Assembly (NCBI GenBank): GCA_033807775.1
Contig: CM066327.1
Coordinates: forward strand, 76,266,795 to 76,330,794
DNA: 64,000 nucleotides
From: Saussurea involucrata
Lineage: Eukaryota; Streptophyta; Magnoliopsida; Asterales; Asteraceae
Direction of reading: 5' to 3'
Part shown: positions 23,301 to 34,400 of the stretch, piece after piece
How the letters are laid out: each line of letters opens with the position of its first letter
How positions within the stretch are numbered: position 1 is the first letter of the stretch
Position numbers and translations under genes: made by a program
The notes under the pieces: model-generated
Database searches by the model: none
What the model was told of the DNA's origin: nothing
Seen by the model: the letters and a program-made list of their open reading frames with translations, nothing else

Positions 23301-24714
23301 GGTGTCACTCGGTAATGTTCCTGGTGGTCTATTCTTAACTTCGACGGCTAGTTGTCCTACTTGAGTCTCTATGTTCCTAATGGCTGCTTGGGTTTGATTC
23401 ATAAATCCCTTGAGAATTGATTCAATCGATTGTTGAACCTCAGCTGGTTGATTGGATCGTGGTTGGTATGGTTGTGAGGACTGCCCTTGGTGAAAGTTCT
23501 GTGGGGACTGCCCACTGTGATGTGGGGACTGCCCACTGTGATGTTGCTGAAATCCAGGGGGATTGTGTGGTCTTTGCTAGGCATGACTCGCCCCTTGGGG
23601 TTGGAGTCCTGAATTACCAGCCCAAGAGAAATTTGGGTGATTTCTCCAACCTGGATTATAAGTCTGCGAATATGGATTGTTTCTTGGGTTGGTTCCTATA
23701 ACATTAACTGCTTCGGGATTTGCTGGACAATAGTCAAAAAGATGCTCCTCTCCACAGAGGGAGCAGTTTTCGGCTAGATGAGTTGCAGAATTGACTTGGC
23801 CTCTATTTTGGTTTAAAACGATTTTTGTTAAGGCCACTAACTGCGCATTCATGGTTTTGAGTGCTTCGGAATCGATGGTGTTGGTCTTTGGTACTATTGC
23901 TCTAGGATTGGACCACTCGGTATTGTTGTTGGATACTTTTTCTAAGATTTGATATCCTTCATTGTAGGTTTTACTCGTGAATGTTCCACCGGCTGTTGCA
24001 TCTAAGATGATTTTAGCTGCATTGGAAAGACCATTGTAAAAGGTCTCCAATTGGATGCAATGTGGGATGCCATGATGTGGGCACTTTCGAAGTAAATCTT
24101 TAAATTGTTCCCATGCATCCGAAACAGCCTCATCTTCTTCTTGCCTAAACAAAATTATATCATTTCGAAACCTTACATTCCTTGTTGGAGGAAAGTATTT
24201 TTGCAAAAATTTATCGGCAAGCTCTTGCCAAGTGGTTATCGAGTGAGGTGCATGTGCGTTCAGCCAAGACTTCGCCTTGTCCCCTAATGAAAAAGGGAAA
24301 AGCCTTAGTCTTAATGCTTCATCACTAACACCTTGCAACTGAAAGGAATCGGTCATCTCTAAAAAAGATTTTAAGTGCGAGTGCGGATCCTCAGATGGTG
24401 ATCCTCCAAACTGACCCATGGCTTGGATCATTTGAAACATCACCGGTTTGAGTTCAAAATGAGTTGCAACAATGTTGGGTCTTAAAATTCCGGAGCTCAA
24501 ATCACCAACTCCGGAAGTAGCATAGTCCCGTATTTTTCGATCTTTGCTATCGGCAATCGTGATTGTGGTCTCTACTATGGGTGGCGGTACTGCTGCCATT
24601 CTCACAGTGGGGATCACAAGGGGGTTGTCGATCTTTGTTTTTACGTCTTCTTCTCAAAGTCTTTTCTATTTCAAGATCGATCGGTACCAAAGGTTCGTGT
24701 TGTTGCCGTGGCAT
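20398..24714 (-). pseudogene. gag-pol: Gypsy-1 Gag-Pol: gag, protease, RT, RNase H, start of integrase
   Basis: The start is ATG 24714 (minus, MPRQQHEPL), chosen by match to element D; a one-base insertion near 24622 then shifts the frame. Gag (about 24600-23580) has the Athila core and a CSLCGEEHLFDYC knuckle near 23750. A TAG at 23577-23579 interrupts it where D reads through. The linker carries several IPTVG repeats encoded by CCCACTGTGGG-type motifs. Protease has CDLGAS near 22735. RT has the catalytic FMDD at 21426-21437. RNase H starts near 21000 (CDASDWTVG); a TAG at 20892-20894 breaks it where Gln is expected. It continues (VIVHTDHAAIKYL) to 20398, where Copia-1 is inserted; integrase resumes at 6954. 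Confidence 0.92.
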
Positions 24715-24792
24715 GCAACACGAAAAGCTTAGAAAAACTAGTTACTCGGGCTCGAATAAAAACTAATTGTCTTGAGATTTAAAATCACGCCA

Positions 24793-24810
24793 GTCCCCGG
24801 CAACAGCGCC
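24793..24810 (-). other. Gypsy-1 primer binding site (tRNA-Asp)
   Basis: The plus-strand sequence TCCCCGGCAACAGCGCCA equals the 3' end of plant tRNA-Asp (GTC) apart from one base (A for G at position 12). It lies six bases inside the 5' LTR, as in D at 38914-38931, which matches exactly. Confidence 0.88.
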
Positions 24811-24816
24811 AAAAAC

Positions 24817-26425
24817 TTGTTACGACAAAACTTAGTACATGCGAAATGTGATATGTATGAAATGTGTTTTAATCGCAGTGGGTTACAAACTGCTCACAGT
24901 GGGGAGTGCAAGTGTACACTATCCACTATGATCGTTCTAACAAGTAATAATTGATAAAATACCAGAATCGTATCCACAGGGACTGAACAATCAAGACAAT
25001 ACGGTTTTCATGAGCTCCTTTTACAGGGTTCGATAAGAGAGGAAACAATAGTTTGGTTTGGTTGGTAAAGAGTTTTAACAAGAATTTAAAAGAAGGAATG
25101 TAGGTTAGATTTTCTCTAGATTTTATACTAAATACTCGGTCCTCAAAGTGATCCTTGTATTCGAGTTGGGCATTTTTGCTAGAAAAGTCCGGTTACAAAA
25201 TACTTACACCGTTTAGATAAAAATCCCATACTCGTAGTATTTATTGTTTTGTCAATGGTAATCTCAAAAATAGACCTTTTCAGGTCTCGATGGAATGTGT
25301 AGAGACAAATACTCTAAGTGTTTTTAGACACACCAACTAGCATGCCTACTACTCCAGTGGGATGAGATTAGCTCACTGTGCCGACCTCACTTTCGTAAGA
25401 GTCATAAGAATTCTTTCGAATCCCCTAGCATCATCCAAGCTCGTGTCACTGCATTCTACTCATTTCTGAGTTGAGAACTAGATATTAGATCCTTGCAAGT
25501 GATCGGCTTGTTCGCATCCTTGGGCATGAATCGAGAATGAATGACCAAATCAATAAATATTCCAAGTATAAAGATTACTCAAGCATTTTTAATAAAATCC
25601 AGGTACTTCTCCTTCCTACATCCTTAAGGATGTTTAGCCCATAATTAAAGTAAAGAAAACAAAAGAGTAGAAGTTGCACATAATAAAACTGAAGATGAAT
25701 TGATTTCTGCTCATAGTGGGGAACGAGAATTCGTCACTGCCCACTGTGTGTTACGAACAACAAAAGAAAATACAGAAATGTAAAGCTAACTAGTGCAGTA
25801 AATTAAATGCTAAACTGGAGAGAACTTAAGTAGTAACTACTAAGAGAGTAAATGACATAAAACATAAAAACTTGATGCAAAGAAAGATGATAATAAGTCT
25901 AAGTTATGATCCTTTGAATGGCACCCCATGGCTTCCTTTTATACTTGCAAGAAGGTATGGCAATGGCACAAAAGTCTTAGGTAAGTCCCATGAATCAGAT
26001 CTGATTTTGCACCATACCATGAATAGTCTTCACCTTTTTGCTTTAAGGACCAAGTTGTTGTCCTTTTCACTATTCAAGTATAAGGAAGGTGTGTTGTCCT
26101 TTTCCAGCTCATTTTGACCTGCTCCTTCCATTATTCCTTCTACACAAGTGCATAAATATCAGTTGAACTTTCTTTTATTTTCATTTCTTTTTCGTCAGCT
26201 CTGGAGTGGGGAGTAGAGTGGGCAATGTGTACGTCACTGCGGATAGAAAATCGTGAAAAACACCCAAAACTCCACCAAATAATTTATTAAAGACCATGGT
26301 TCACTCCTTTTGCTCGTTTTCGTAAATCATACCAAGAATGGGGGTTTTTAGAAGTGAAATGACTAAAATTGACAAAATAAAGTGGAAAATAAATGGAAAT
26401 AATAACTCTAAAAATAGAGTTATCA
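24817..26425 (-). repeat. Gypsy-1 5' LTR
   Basis: On the plus strand it runs TGTTACGAC to GAGTTATCA and pairs with 719-2344. The minus-strand TATAAAAG box is at 25936-25943. CACAGTGGG is at 24895-24903 and CCCACTGTG at 25740-25748. The internal ORF of 81 codons also occurs in the other LTR and is not a supported gene. Confidence 0.94.
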
Positions 26426-26605
26426 ACATTGTTGCAGCAGATCCTGGCCAACACGACCGCCCCTGCACCTGCCCCTGCACCTGCCCCTGCACCTCCATCT
26501 TTTACTACGGCGGATCGTGCTGAACTCGTGAAGATCAATCCTGGTATTTCTGGTCTAGAAAACAGATTATCAGCGATTGAAATTTGTGTGGGGATCCCTG
26601 GCCAA
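26426..26605 (+). repeat. 180-bp direct repeat flanking Gypsy-1, right copy
   Basis: It begins directly at the end of the Gypsy-1 LTR and matches 534-713 with two base differences. It continues into GAAGATAGGG, which is the uninterrupted accessory gene. Confidence 0.9.
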
Positions 26606-27052
26606 GAAGATAGGGAACCGACAAAAGCTGCTGAATCATCACATTCCTCCCCCACTCATCATGAAAAAGAGGGGGATAAGAGCACTGAAGACCTTTCCAT
26701 GAGCGCTGAAGACCTTTCCCATGATGAATCTATCAAGGGAGAGAAGAATGAAGACATCACCTTTACTGAAGAAGGTGAGAAGACAATTGAAGCAGCCGCT
26801 GGAGCTCAGGAAGATGAACACCCTGAGGGAACCGAGAAGCTTACCTCTGTATCTGAGGGGGAGCAACTCAAAGAAGAAGCTGAAGAAACTGAGTCTGAAG
26901 CTGAAGATGAAGAAGCCATCGACTTGTCTGATGATGAACTATCCTCTTCTCCAAAGAATGATGATGATGAAGATGATGATGATGATGACTCTTTTATCGT
27001 CAAGCCTTCTCAGAGAACTAAAGCTCTTAAAGGGATTCTGATAAATGATTGA
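26426..27052 (+). pseudogene. Copia A 3' accessory gene, 3' part
   Basis: This resumes the gene broken at 713. The first 180 bp repeat 534-713. The Ala-Pro linker is followed by a Thr/Ser segment (FTTADRAELVKINPG), and then a long acidic C-terminus with Asp runs (about 26950-26985). The final basic segment (KPSQRTKALKGILIND) ends at stop 27050-27052. It has no Cys or His cluster and no membrane helix. Only about 200 bp lie between the stop and the PPT, so this is the last gene of A. The acidic tail resembles histone-binding or chaperone-like tails in composition only; no function is assigned. Confidence 0.72.
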
Positions 27053-27251
27053 CTTTACATCTTTCTGATCCAAACTCTAATAGTTTCTGATTTCTCTTGT
27101 TCCGAATTGATGGTTTTATATAAAGATCTGTTTTTCATATACAAGACTTGAAGATGGTTTGACAAAGTGTATGTTGGAGAAGATTGACTTTACAAAGAGC
27201 TGAAGACTGCTGTCATATTTTTTTTTAAATCTTGAATCCAAAGGGGGAGAT
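27053..27251 (+). other. A 3' UTR and polypurine tract
   Basis: A short untranslated region ends in CTTGAATCCAAAGGGGGAGAT, directly before TGTTAGAGC. Element E ends almost identically (CTTGAATCCATAGGGGGAGAT), so A and E belong to one family. Confidence 0.8.
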
Positions 27252-27507
27252 TGTTAGAGCATTATTGTATTCAAGATTTACTGTAAAGTCAATGTACTGT
27301 ATTAGTTGCTAATGCCTTTATACCTTGTATGTTATGGGTATAAATAGGCATGTCTAGTTCTTAGTTAGAAATGAATCTAGATCCCTTTAGGAACTTCTTG
27401 AGCATTTTGTCATTTGTACTTTAGAGATCAATATATGGATGACAAGTTTGCCTTCTAAATTCTCTCTACATTTGTTCTTTACATATTGCTAGATTTGGGA
27501 TTTCACA
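27252..27507 (+). repeat. Copia A 3' LTR (short)
   Basis: A 256-bp LTR running TGTTAGAGCATT to GGGATTTCACA, with TATAAATA at 27339-27346. It resembles the E LTR (TGTTAGTGCATA to GGGATCACA). The right flank is the accessory exon of element B, so A inserted there; its 5' half is outside the window. Confidence 0.82.
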
Positions 27508-29015
27508 TGGACAAAGACAAAGCCATCAGCATCTGAAGCTGACAAGGGCAAAGGAAAAAGTGTCGCTGAAGATGAAAATCTGATGATCTTGCTTAAAAAG
27601 CCGGTTTGTCAGGTACATTAACCTCTTCCTTACTCCACATCCCTCCTCTATACACTTTATCAGTTCTACACTCTCCAAACCTCCATACACTTTATCCCAC
27701 TCTTTCTCTCTCTGTTCTACCCATGTTCTTACTTGTAAGATCGCTGTGTTTCAGCTAGTCCTCTCCCCTGTTTGAGGATATCGCTGAAGTTCCTACAGCT
27801 GCGACTTCACCAACAATAATCCCAGCTCCCAACGCTGAAGAAATAATCCCGATCTTAGATTTGATCTCTAAGACTGATGAACCTGAAGAACAGATACTCT
27901 CTCACAAAAACAAACCTTCCTTGGCTCCTCAAAAGCTAAGTGAAGAGGATCAAGAAAAGAGAGATGAAATGATCAAGAGACTCGAATATCAGCGAATCAT
28001 TCTGAAGCGTGATCAACTTCCTTCGGCTCCTCCAAAGTTCAAAATTTCCCAAAAGGAATACAAGGAACACCTCAGAGCTGAACGCCTAATCGCTGAAAGA
28101 AGGGAAGCTGAAGAAAAAGACAGAGAATACGCCATCCAGCTTACTCAACGATCAGTAAAAGACCCCAAGCTGAAAAGAGCTCCCATTGATGTTCAACGTC
28201 AGCTATGGGATGATGCTCAAAAGATCGTTAGAGAAAAGACTAAGGTCTCTGATATGACTTTGGAATGGGCTAAACAAATGCTGACCTATCGATCTAGACC
28301 ATCCAAAATCATCAAAGTAAACATCAGAGGAAGACTGTACGCAGACGTTCCTGTTGTTGAAGTGGATGTCTATAGAGAAGACAAAACCAAGCAAACCTTC
28401 TATGCTGCTACCTTAGAAAAGTTTGGTCTCTCTGAATGGTTAGAAACGAAATTAGCCATTCAGGGATCGCGCTCAAAGTTCAAAAGCCATGTCGAGAAGA
28501 TCTTAAACAAACATATCGACCTGGTTTCTTCTGTTGTGGATATTCCTCCCTCTACTTTTCTTCCTCCTCAACAAAGAAGAGTCTCTGCAAAGGAAAAAAA
28601 AGTCTCAGACTCAGGTCCTCCTATACGGAATGAAACATGTATTGGTTTCTCTCGTGCTGAAGTTCTTGGCCCTGATGCTGATCTCTCAGCGCTTGACACC
28701 TCCCTACCACCTGGAGAAACCTTCATTCCTGGCACAGTTTTAAGTGATCCTTATGGTATATTCTTTCTAGACTACGAAGGAAACCATCACTTTCAACGTA
28801 TCTCTGAGCTCCACATCGCTCCCATCGAACAACTCATAGATCTCATACACTGGTGTGAAGTCAGACGCGACATTAAAGCTAGACACCTGAAGCCCTTGAT
28901 TTTTGAAGAAGCTCTGAAGAAAAAGAATCAAGGAGTAGATGTCCCTGACTGGATGATTCCCACATCAAAGACCCTCGATGAACTTCTCATCAAGGAAGAA
29001 CCTTTTGACGGATAG
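27508..29015 (+). pseudogene. Copia B 3' accessory gene (3' portion, with intron)
   Basis: Exon 1 sequence (27508-27612, Ala/Lys-rich) ends TTTGTCAG|GTACAT. A pyrimidine-rich intron runs to TTTCAG (27754) or CTAG (27758). Exon 2 is open to the stop at 29015. It encodes a Glu/Lys/Arg helical region (about 27930-28160), then a conserved block: VDVYREDKTK, FGLSEWLE, RNETCIGFSR, SALDTSLPPG, and a final module with IFFLDYEGNHHFQRISELH and DLIHWCEV. The same block occurs in G (54646-55318), and shorter versions occur in F and Copia-1. The gene is cut on the left by the A insertion. It carries many CGCTGA motifs. The function is unknown; there is no membrane segment. Confidence 0.72.
27613..27758 (+). 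other. Probable intron in the accessory gene of B
   Basis: The donor is TCAG|GTACATTAACC. The interior is C/T-rich. The acceptor is either TGTTTCAG (27754) or CAGCTAG (27758); the second avoids an in-frame TAG and matches the G frame better. It is about 142-146 nt long. Confidence 0.55.
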
Positions 29016-29283
29016 GATCGCCTTTTAATTCTTTCTATCCTTATCTGTCTACATCTTTTGTACTTGTAATTTTATTCGCTGTACTTGTAATTTTTCCACT
29101 TCCCTCTGTAATCTTTACAAAGTTTAAAGAAAATTTCAGCGAACGTACTTTACTCCATCAGTACAGAAAAGATCCCAGAAAACAGTAAAAGGGACAAATA
29201 TTTTATGAGTTCTTTTTATCCTTATGTTTTCATTAAAATAGCAATTTTCTCTGTTGCTATGTCATAATCAAATAGGGGGAGAT
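29016..29283 (+). other. B 3' UTR and polypurine tract
   Basis: Untranslated T-rich sequence ends in AAATAGGGGGAGAT before TGTTGATCC. I see no gene here. Two CGCTG/CAGCG motifs lie near 29078 and 29136. Confidence 0.75.
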
Positions 29284-30246
29284 TGTTGATCCAAACCCTC
29301 AGTGATTTGATAATGACCCTCTCTTATACTTAGTGAAAAATGTAAGTAAACAATATGTATCAGAGTTTCACTATCGCTGATAAGTACTAAGATCTTACAG
29401 TACCGCTGATAGGAACTCTCACTCTTTAGATTAAACATTCAGCGAAACTGTTCACCATAATACTCTGAGTCTGTGCAGTACTTATGGTGATCGCTGATAA
29501 GTTAGTTGTTTACTTATGATCACTGAAGACAAGTTTTACGTTAACATAGGTTCTACGCTGAAGTCGAAGATCAAGCTCAAGAACCAGCGACAAGTCTCCT
29601 AATGAACTGATGCGGATCAGCGAAGACTCAGATTTGTCCACTCAACGTGAAGTATCAAGTACAAGACTTTAGCTATCGCTGAACTCTATCATTCGCTGAT
29701 AAAGAATGATAGATCGCGGAATCAACGAAAAGCTGATCATGAAGTCCTCCGTACAAAGTACTTTTGTCTAAACCACCCTTGCAAGTCTTCGTACGATATG
29801 TCAGAAAAAGAACCTCCTTATTGTCTGAATTCGTACAACCACTCTGATACTACACTGTTCAAACATGCAGCTACTATGGTTGTCAACAAAGGTCAATGAC
29901 ATGCAACCAATCAGCTGCTGCCACGTGTAAAGTGTAAACTGCAATGCATTAAATGCATGCAGTATATAAGAAGATGAACTCACTTCATTTTGAAGTAACT
30001 TGCTAACTCTAGACAAGTTCATCCTTCTTATCTTGAGGTAGGTTATTATTAGTAATTTCCTTCTCTTTCTTAGTGCAAGAAACTTAGTGTTCCAACTTGT
30101 TTAGATTTAGGTTTATCCTTAATCTTGTTTCCGCAACAAGTTGTAAATTGTTAATGATTTATCAATAAACAATTTAGAAAAGTAAAATTTGTGTGTTTGT
30201 ATTCACCCCCCCTTCTACAAACTTCTATAGCCCTTCGGGACTAACA
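29284..30246 (+). repeat. Copia B 3' LTR with CGCTGA motif array
   Basis: A 963-bp LTR from TGTTGATCCAAACC to GGGACTAACA. CGCTGA or TCAGCG occurs at 29375, 29404, 29439, 29492, 29556, 29617, 29677 and 29694, all in the first 420 bp. CACGTG is at 29932-29937 and TATATAAG at 29963-29970. The G LTR (55591-56453) is a diverged relative. The LTR ends abruptly in C integrase. Confidence 0.88.
29932..29970 (+). promoter_or_regulatory. G-box plus TATA core promoter in the B LTR
   Basis: CACGTG (29932-29937) lies 26 bp before TATATAAG (29963-29970). The G LTR has CACATG and TATAAATA (56171-56178) at the matching place, suggesting a decayed copy of the same promoter. Confidence 0.55.
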
Positions 30247-31441
30247 ATTCCTTGTTTAGCCTGAGTTCTGAACCTAGTTGTTCAGAAGTCTTTTGGAATG
30301 AGTCATCAAAGGACACATTGATGCTTTCTACTATCGTGCGCGACTTCAGACGGTAAACTCTGTAGGCTTTGGAAGCGGCAGAGTACCCGATGAACTTGCC
30401 TTGGTCAGCCTTTTCTTCCAACTTTCCTCTTGAGTCTATGCCGTTTAAGACAAAGCATTTGCATCCACATGCAGAAAGCATGGTTCTTGCAGCCTCCACG
30501 AGCGTGCGGTTCTTTCGTTCGACCACGCCATTCTGTTGTTGGGTGCGAGCGGCAGAGAAGTTCTGGGATATTCCTTCTTCTGTGAGATAGGCTTCAATGA
30601 CAGAGTTTTTGAATTCTGTGCCATTGTCACTTCGTAACTTCAGAATTCTGCACTCATAAAGAACTTGGATTCTTTTCATTAGATTAATCAGGATGCATGG
30701 AACATCTGATTTCTTTCTGACAAATTCAACCTATGTAAATCGTGAATACTCATCAATTAAGACAAGTATATATTTCTTGCCACCTAGGCTCTGTATAGCG
30801 ATTGGACCGCAGAGGTCAACGTGAAGCATGTACAGAGGCCTAGGACAAGACACATCAATTTTGCCTCTGTGGGAAGCTCTTTTGAGTTTTCCCATTTCAC
30901 AGGCAGAACATAAATGATCTTTATTAAATTTAACAATAGGTAAACCTTTGACTAGATCAAGTTTTACCAGTTTATCCAGAGTATGAAAGTTTAAATGACA
31001 GAACCTGTTATGCCATAGCCAGGCTTCTTCACTCTTGCTTGCAACAAGACAAATGTTGTCCTTGTTTTTGGCATTGAAGTTCATTAGATACAGATCACCT
31101 TTTCTTTTGGCTCGCAGAAGTTCTATTCCGGTGTCTTCACTTAGTAGAGAGCAAAATGTTCTCTTGAACAGTACATCGAATCCCGTGTCACAAAGTTGGC
31201 TGACACTGAGTAGGTTGTGTTTAAGGCCATCCACATATGCAACTTTGTGTACGGTGATATTTTCTTTCTTTATGACTCCATAGCCTTTAATATGCCCCTT
31301 TTTGTTGTCTCCAAAGGTTACTGATCCACCATCTTGTTTTTCTTGGTACGTGGATAGAAGACCTCTGTTGCCAGTCATGTGTCTTGAGCATCCGGAGTCT
31401 AGATACCATATTGGCACATACTGCTTCTGCAAGACAATCAC
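30247..31441 (-). pseudogene. pol: Copia C protease and integrase (truncated)
   Basis: Protease has WYLDSGCSRHMTG near 31390. Integrase has a zinc region (WHNRFCHLN, CSACEMGK) and a core with HVDLCGP, RSDNGTEF and NGVVERKNRT, so D, D and E are present. A TAG near 30731 replaces an expected Trp (SRFT then stop). Between RTMLSA and GCKCFVLNG about 50 residues usual in the family are absent, an in-frame internal deletion near 30475. The gene ends at 30247 at the B LTR junction; the last residues of this frame beyond that point are LTR-encoded. The ATG at 31441 overlaps the preceding gag stop by four bases. Confidence 0.86.
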
Positions 31442-31452
31442 AGAGTTTTAGG
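31427..31452 (-). other. Gag/Pol junction of C: WVPK, stop, acceptor-like tract
   Basis: In minus sense, WVPK is followed by two codons, then TGA (31440-31438), then TTGTCTTGCAG, then the protease frame. One base fewer than in other families lies between stop and CAG, so pol is in a different frame from gag here. Confidence 0.6.
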
Positions 31453-34400
31453 TACCCATATCCATATGGATCCAGTTTCATCAGAATTTTTTAAGTTTGC
31501 CTTAGCATTCTTGAAATACATTTTATCTTTTGTCGAAGAATCAGTTTGTTTCTCTTTAATATTTGATTTAGGTGCAGAGAGAAAACAATTTGAACTACAG
31601 AAATGATTATTCAACTTGAACATTAGATCAAAGCAATGACAGTATAGAACATCAAAAGTGATTTGCTTGAAATTTTTATTGAAAGCTTTAAACTGGGCCA
31701 CAGAGGCATTACATTCTATTCTAGCATATGGCTTCCTATTACAAGAAGATTTGTGTAGATTAGATTGTTGGCAAAAATCTTTGTTTGTAGCAGCCTTCTG
31801 TATGTCCCTTCTGTGGTGAAATTCTGTTGATTTCACTGCCACAGAAGAAAAAGATTTGTTAGGTTTTGGCCATTTACCCTTTTGTTGCCATGTTGGTTTC
31901 TCTTTAATTTTTAAGGGTTTTAAAAACTTTGAATCTTTTGGATTTTGAGTGGACATTAACTTCTGTTGTTTGAAATTTTCAAGCTCAATAGAGGTTTTGG
32001 CTTGTATGCACATATCCAAAAAGTCTGGACAGATTGGAATTCCAGTGATTTTCTCCTTTGGAGGAATAGTTCTATTAAGAACTTCAGAGGTTTGTTTAAT
32101 AACCTCCGAGTCACAAGGAACCTTTTCTATTATGTCAGTCTCTGATTCGTCAGATGATGAATCGTCCTCATATACAGAGGTTGAGTCATCAATATTTCTT
32201 TCGACAGAGGCTGAACTTTCCGAGCATGTGTCATACTTGCTTTCTTCATCTGAAAAATTACTTTCTAAGTCAACAGAGGTGTCTGACAAGATCTCTTCAG
32301 AGAGTTTTTGATCTGTAGAAGGTGTACATAGATTTTTCAAAATATCTATTTTCCCGATTTCCATTATTTCCTTTTTAATTATATTTCTAAGTTTTTCTTC
32401 TGAAAAGATTGGTTTGAACTCAAGTACTTCTGCAGATAATTTCTTTTCAGAATCTATTGTGCAGATAAAAGCAACTTGAGTTTGAGTCTCTGATTTACCA
32501 AATTTGAAGATTCCTATCTGATCTTGAGTTTTCAGATATCTCTTTGGTTTGGATCCTCTTTTAACAGAGGTTGAAGGTGATAAATCTGTGTTTTTAAACC
32601 ACACATTTATCATCTTCATGGGTTTCCTTAAGTGAGGTTCTACAAAGACTTTTACTCTCTTACTTACAGAGATTAAGTTTGGAAAATTAGGTTTGTTGAT
32701 TTTTCCTAAAGCAAATAGAGATGACAAAGGTTTATTCCTTTTGTTTCCTGTACCTTGATTAATATCACTGTACCCAATACCTCGCCTTCCTATTTGAGTA
32801 TTTATTTTTTCATACACCTTTTGTGCATCACGATAATTTTTAATTAAAACATCTCTTCTAAGTAGATCTTGCCAAAGGACTTCTCTTTCCTTTTGAAAAT
32901 ATTCCTTAAGAGCTAAAATGTTTAGTCTGTCGCTCTCAGAATCTGAAAGTTCTTTTGTTTTGGATTTTAAAGATGTATTTAATTCAGAAATTTTCTCTTT
33001 TAAAGGAAATAGATTCTTGTTCCAGTGTGCTTCTAATTCTTCATTTTCTTTGAAAGTTTTTGCTTTTTCTTCAGTGAGAAGTCTAGCTTCTCTTTCATAA
33101 AAAGTGAGCTTTTTCTGAATATCATCACAAGTCTTTTTCAGTTCAATATTTCCAGTTTTAATTTTAAGTAATTCAACTTCTGTAGTACTAGAGGTGGAGT
33201 TTAAAGTGGATACCTCAGTGTCAGAATCTGAGCTGATTTCTGCCATGCCACAGAACAAGGCATTGTTGGTATATTCATCATCAGAGGTTGTATCTGACTC
33301 CCAATCTTCCTTGTTCACCACTTTGTTCGCCATGAGTGACTTTTGAGCATAATACTCAGCTTTCTTTTTGTAAAAAGCTGAGTCCTTCTGTGGGCGATTT
33401 GGCCTGCTTCTGCATTCATTGGCAAAGTGGCCTGGCTTCCCACAATTGTAGCAACCTTGGTTCTGGGAAGTATTATCAGCACGATCGTCGGACTTCTGTC
33501 GGTCACCACCTTTTTCCGATATGCATTCATTAGCATAATGACCAGGCTTACCACACTTGTAGCATTCTCGTGGTGTGTAGCTTGCCTTGTCATCTGACCT
33601 CTGTCGGTCATTTCCTCTATTGTATCTTTCACTCGACCTCTGTTGGTCGTTACTTCTGTCGTCTGACCTCTGTCGGCCAGCTGATTCTTCTCTTCTTCCT
33701 CGTTCCCTTCTACTCCGATCTTCTCTTCTTTCTCTATTATCTCTGCCATATCTATCATTACCAGAACTCTTTTGGTTTCCTCTGAATTCTCTTGTTAATA
33801 GAGCTAAGGATGTTGCTATTGATGCCAGAGTGATCTCTCCCTCTTCCATAATCTCTTCGTCTTCGCTGTCAACTACCACCACCTTTTTCTTTTTCTCCTT
33901 CTTCTTTTCCTCTGTCGCTCTTTCTTTCCTCGACCTCCCTATTTCTTCTGTAGATTTGCCAACCAAAGCAAGAGGTGCAATGGTTAGTGTCTTTGCTTGT
34001 GCTACTTGAGGCTCTTGACCAGCTAATGTTCCGTAGAGGTCTGAAAGAGTCCAGGAATCTAAATCTTGATTGGTTTGTAAAGACATAGATAACTGGAGCC
34101 ATTCTTCGTTCAGACTTTTGAGAAACATGACGTTATTCTCTTCAGAAGTTATGTGGATGCCGAACTTCTTGCAATTATTGATTAGAGAGTTGAACCTGTC
34201 ATACGTTGTCTGCAGAGATTCAGTTATCAGGGCTTTAAAAGCATAATATTCGTTTATGTATTGAGCCCTTCGGTTTTTCTGAGTTTTAGCTCCCCCTTCA
34301 AGTTGTTTCTCCAGTTCTTTCCAAAGATCATACGCAGATTCGCATGCATCTAAGGACTGGAAGAGATCGTTTGGGATTGCCATGATCAGAATTCTTTTTG

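Larger units (their letters stand above)
719..26425 (-). mobile_element. Gypsy-1, Athila-like Ty3/gypsy retrotransposon, interrupted by Copia-1
   Basis: This is a Ty3/gypsy element on the minus strand. Its order in the minus sense is 5' LTR (24817-26425), tRNA-Asp primer site, gag-PR-RT-RH-INT in one frame, a 3' ORF, and 3' LTR (719-2344). The primer site, the AWExFKDLLRKCPHHGIP-type gag, the DLGAS protease, the FMDD RT and a 3' ORF after integrase all fit Athila. Copia-1 splits integrase at 6954/20398. The LTR pair differs by roughly a dozen substitutions plus small indels in about 1.6 kb, so the insertion is recent. No 5-bp target duplication is seen; the flanks carry a 180-bp repeat instead. 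The coding lesions are a frameshift near the gag start and nonsense codons at the gag end, before RNase H and in the 3' ORF. Confidence 0.92.

Noticed and set aside
719..26425. Age order from LTR divergence
   Set aside because: Copia-1 (about 1.2%) appears slightly more diverged than its host Gypsy-1 (about 0.8%), but counts are small and manual, so I do not infer anything against the nesting order.
26806..27003. Poly-Ser ORF on the minus strand
   Set aside because: It is the antisense of the acidic Asp/Glu tail of the A accessory gene.
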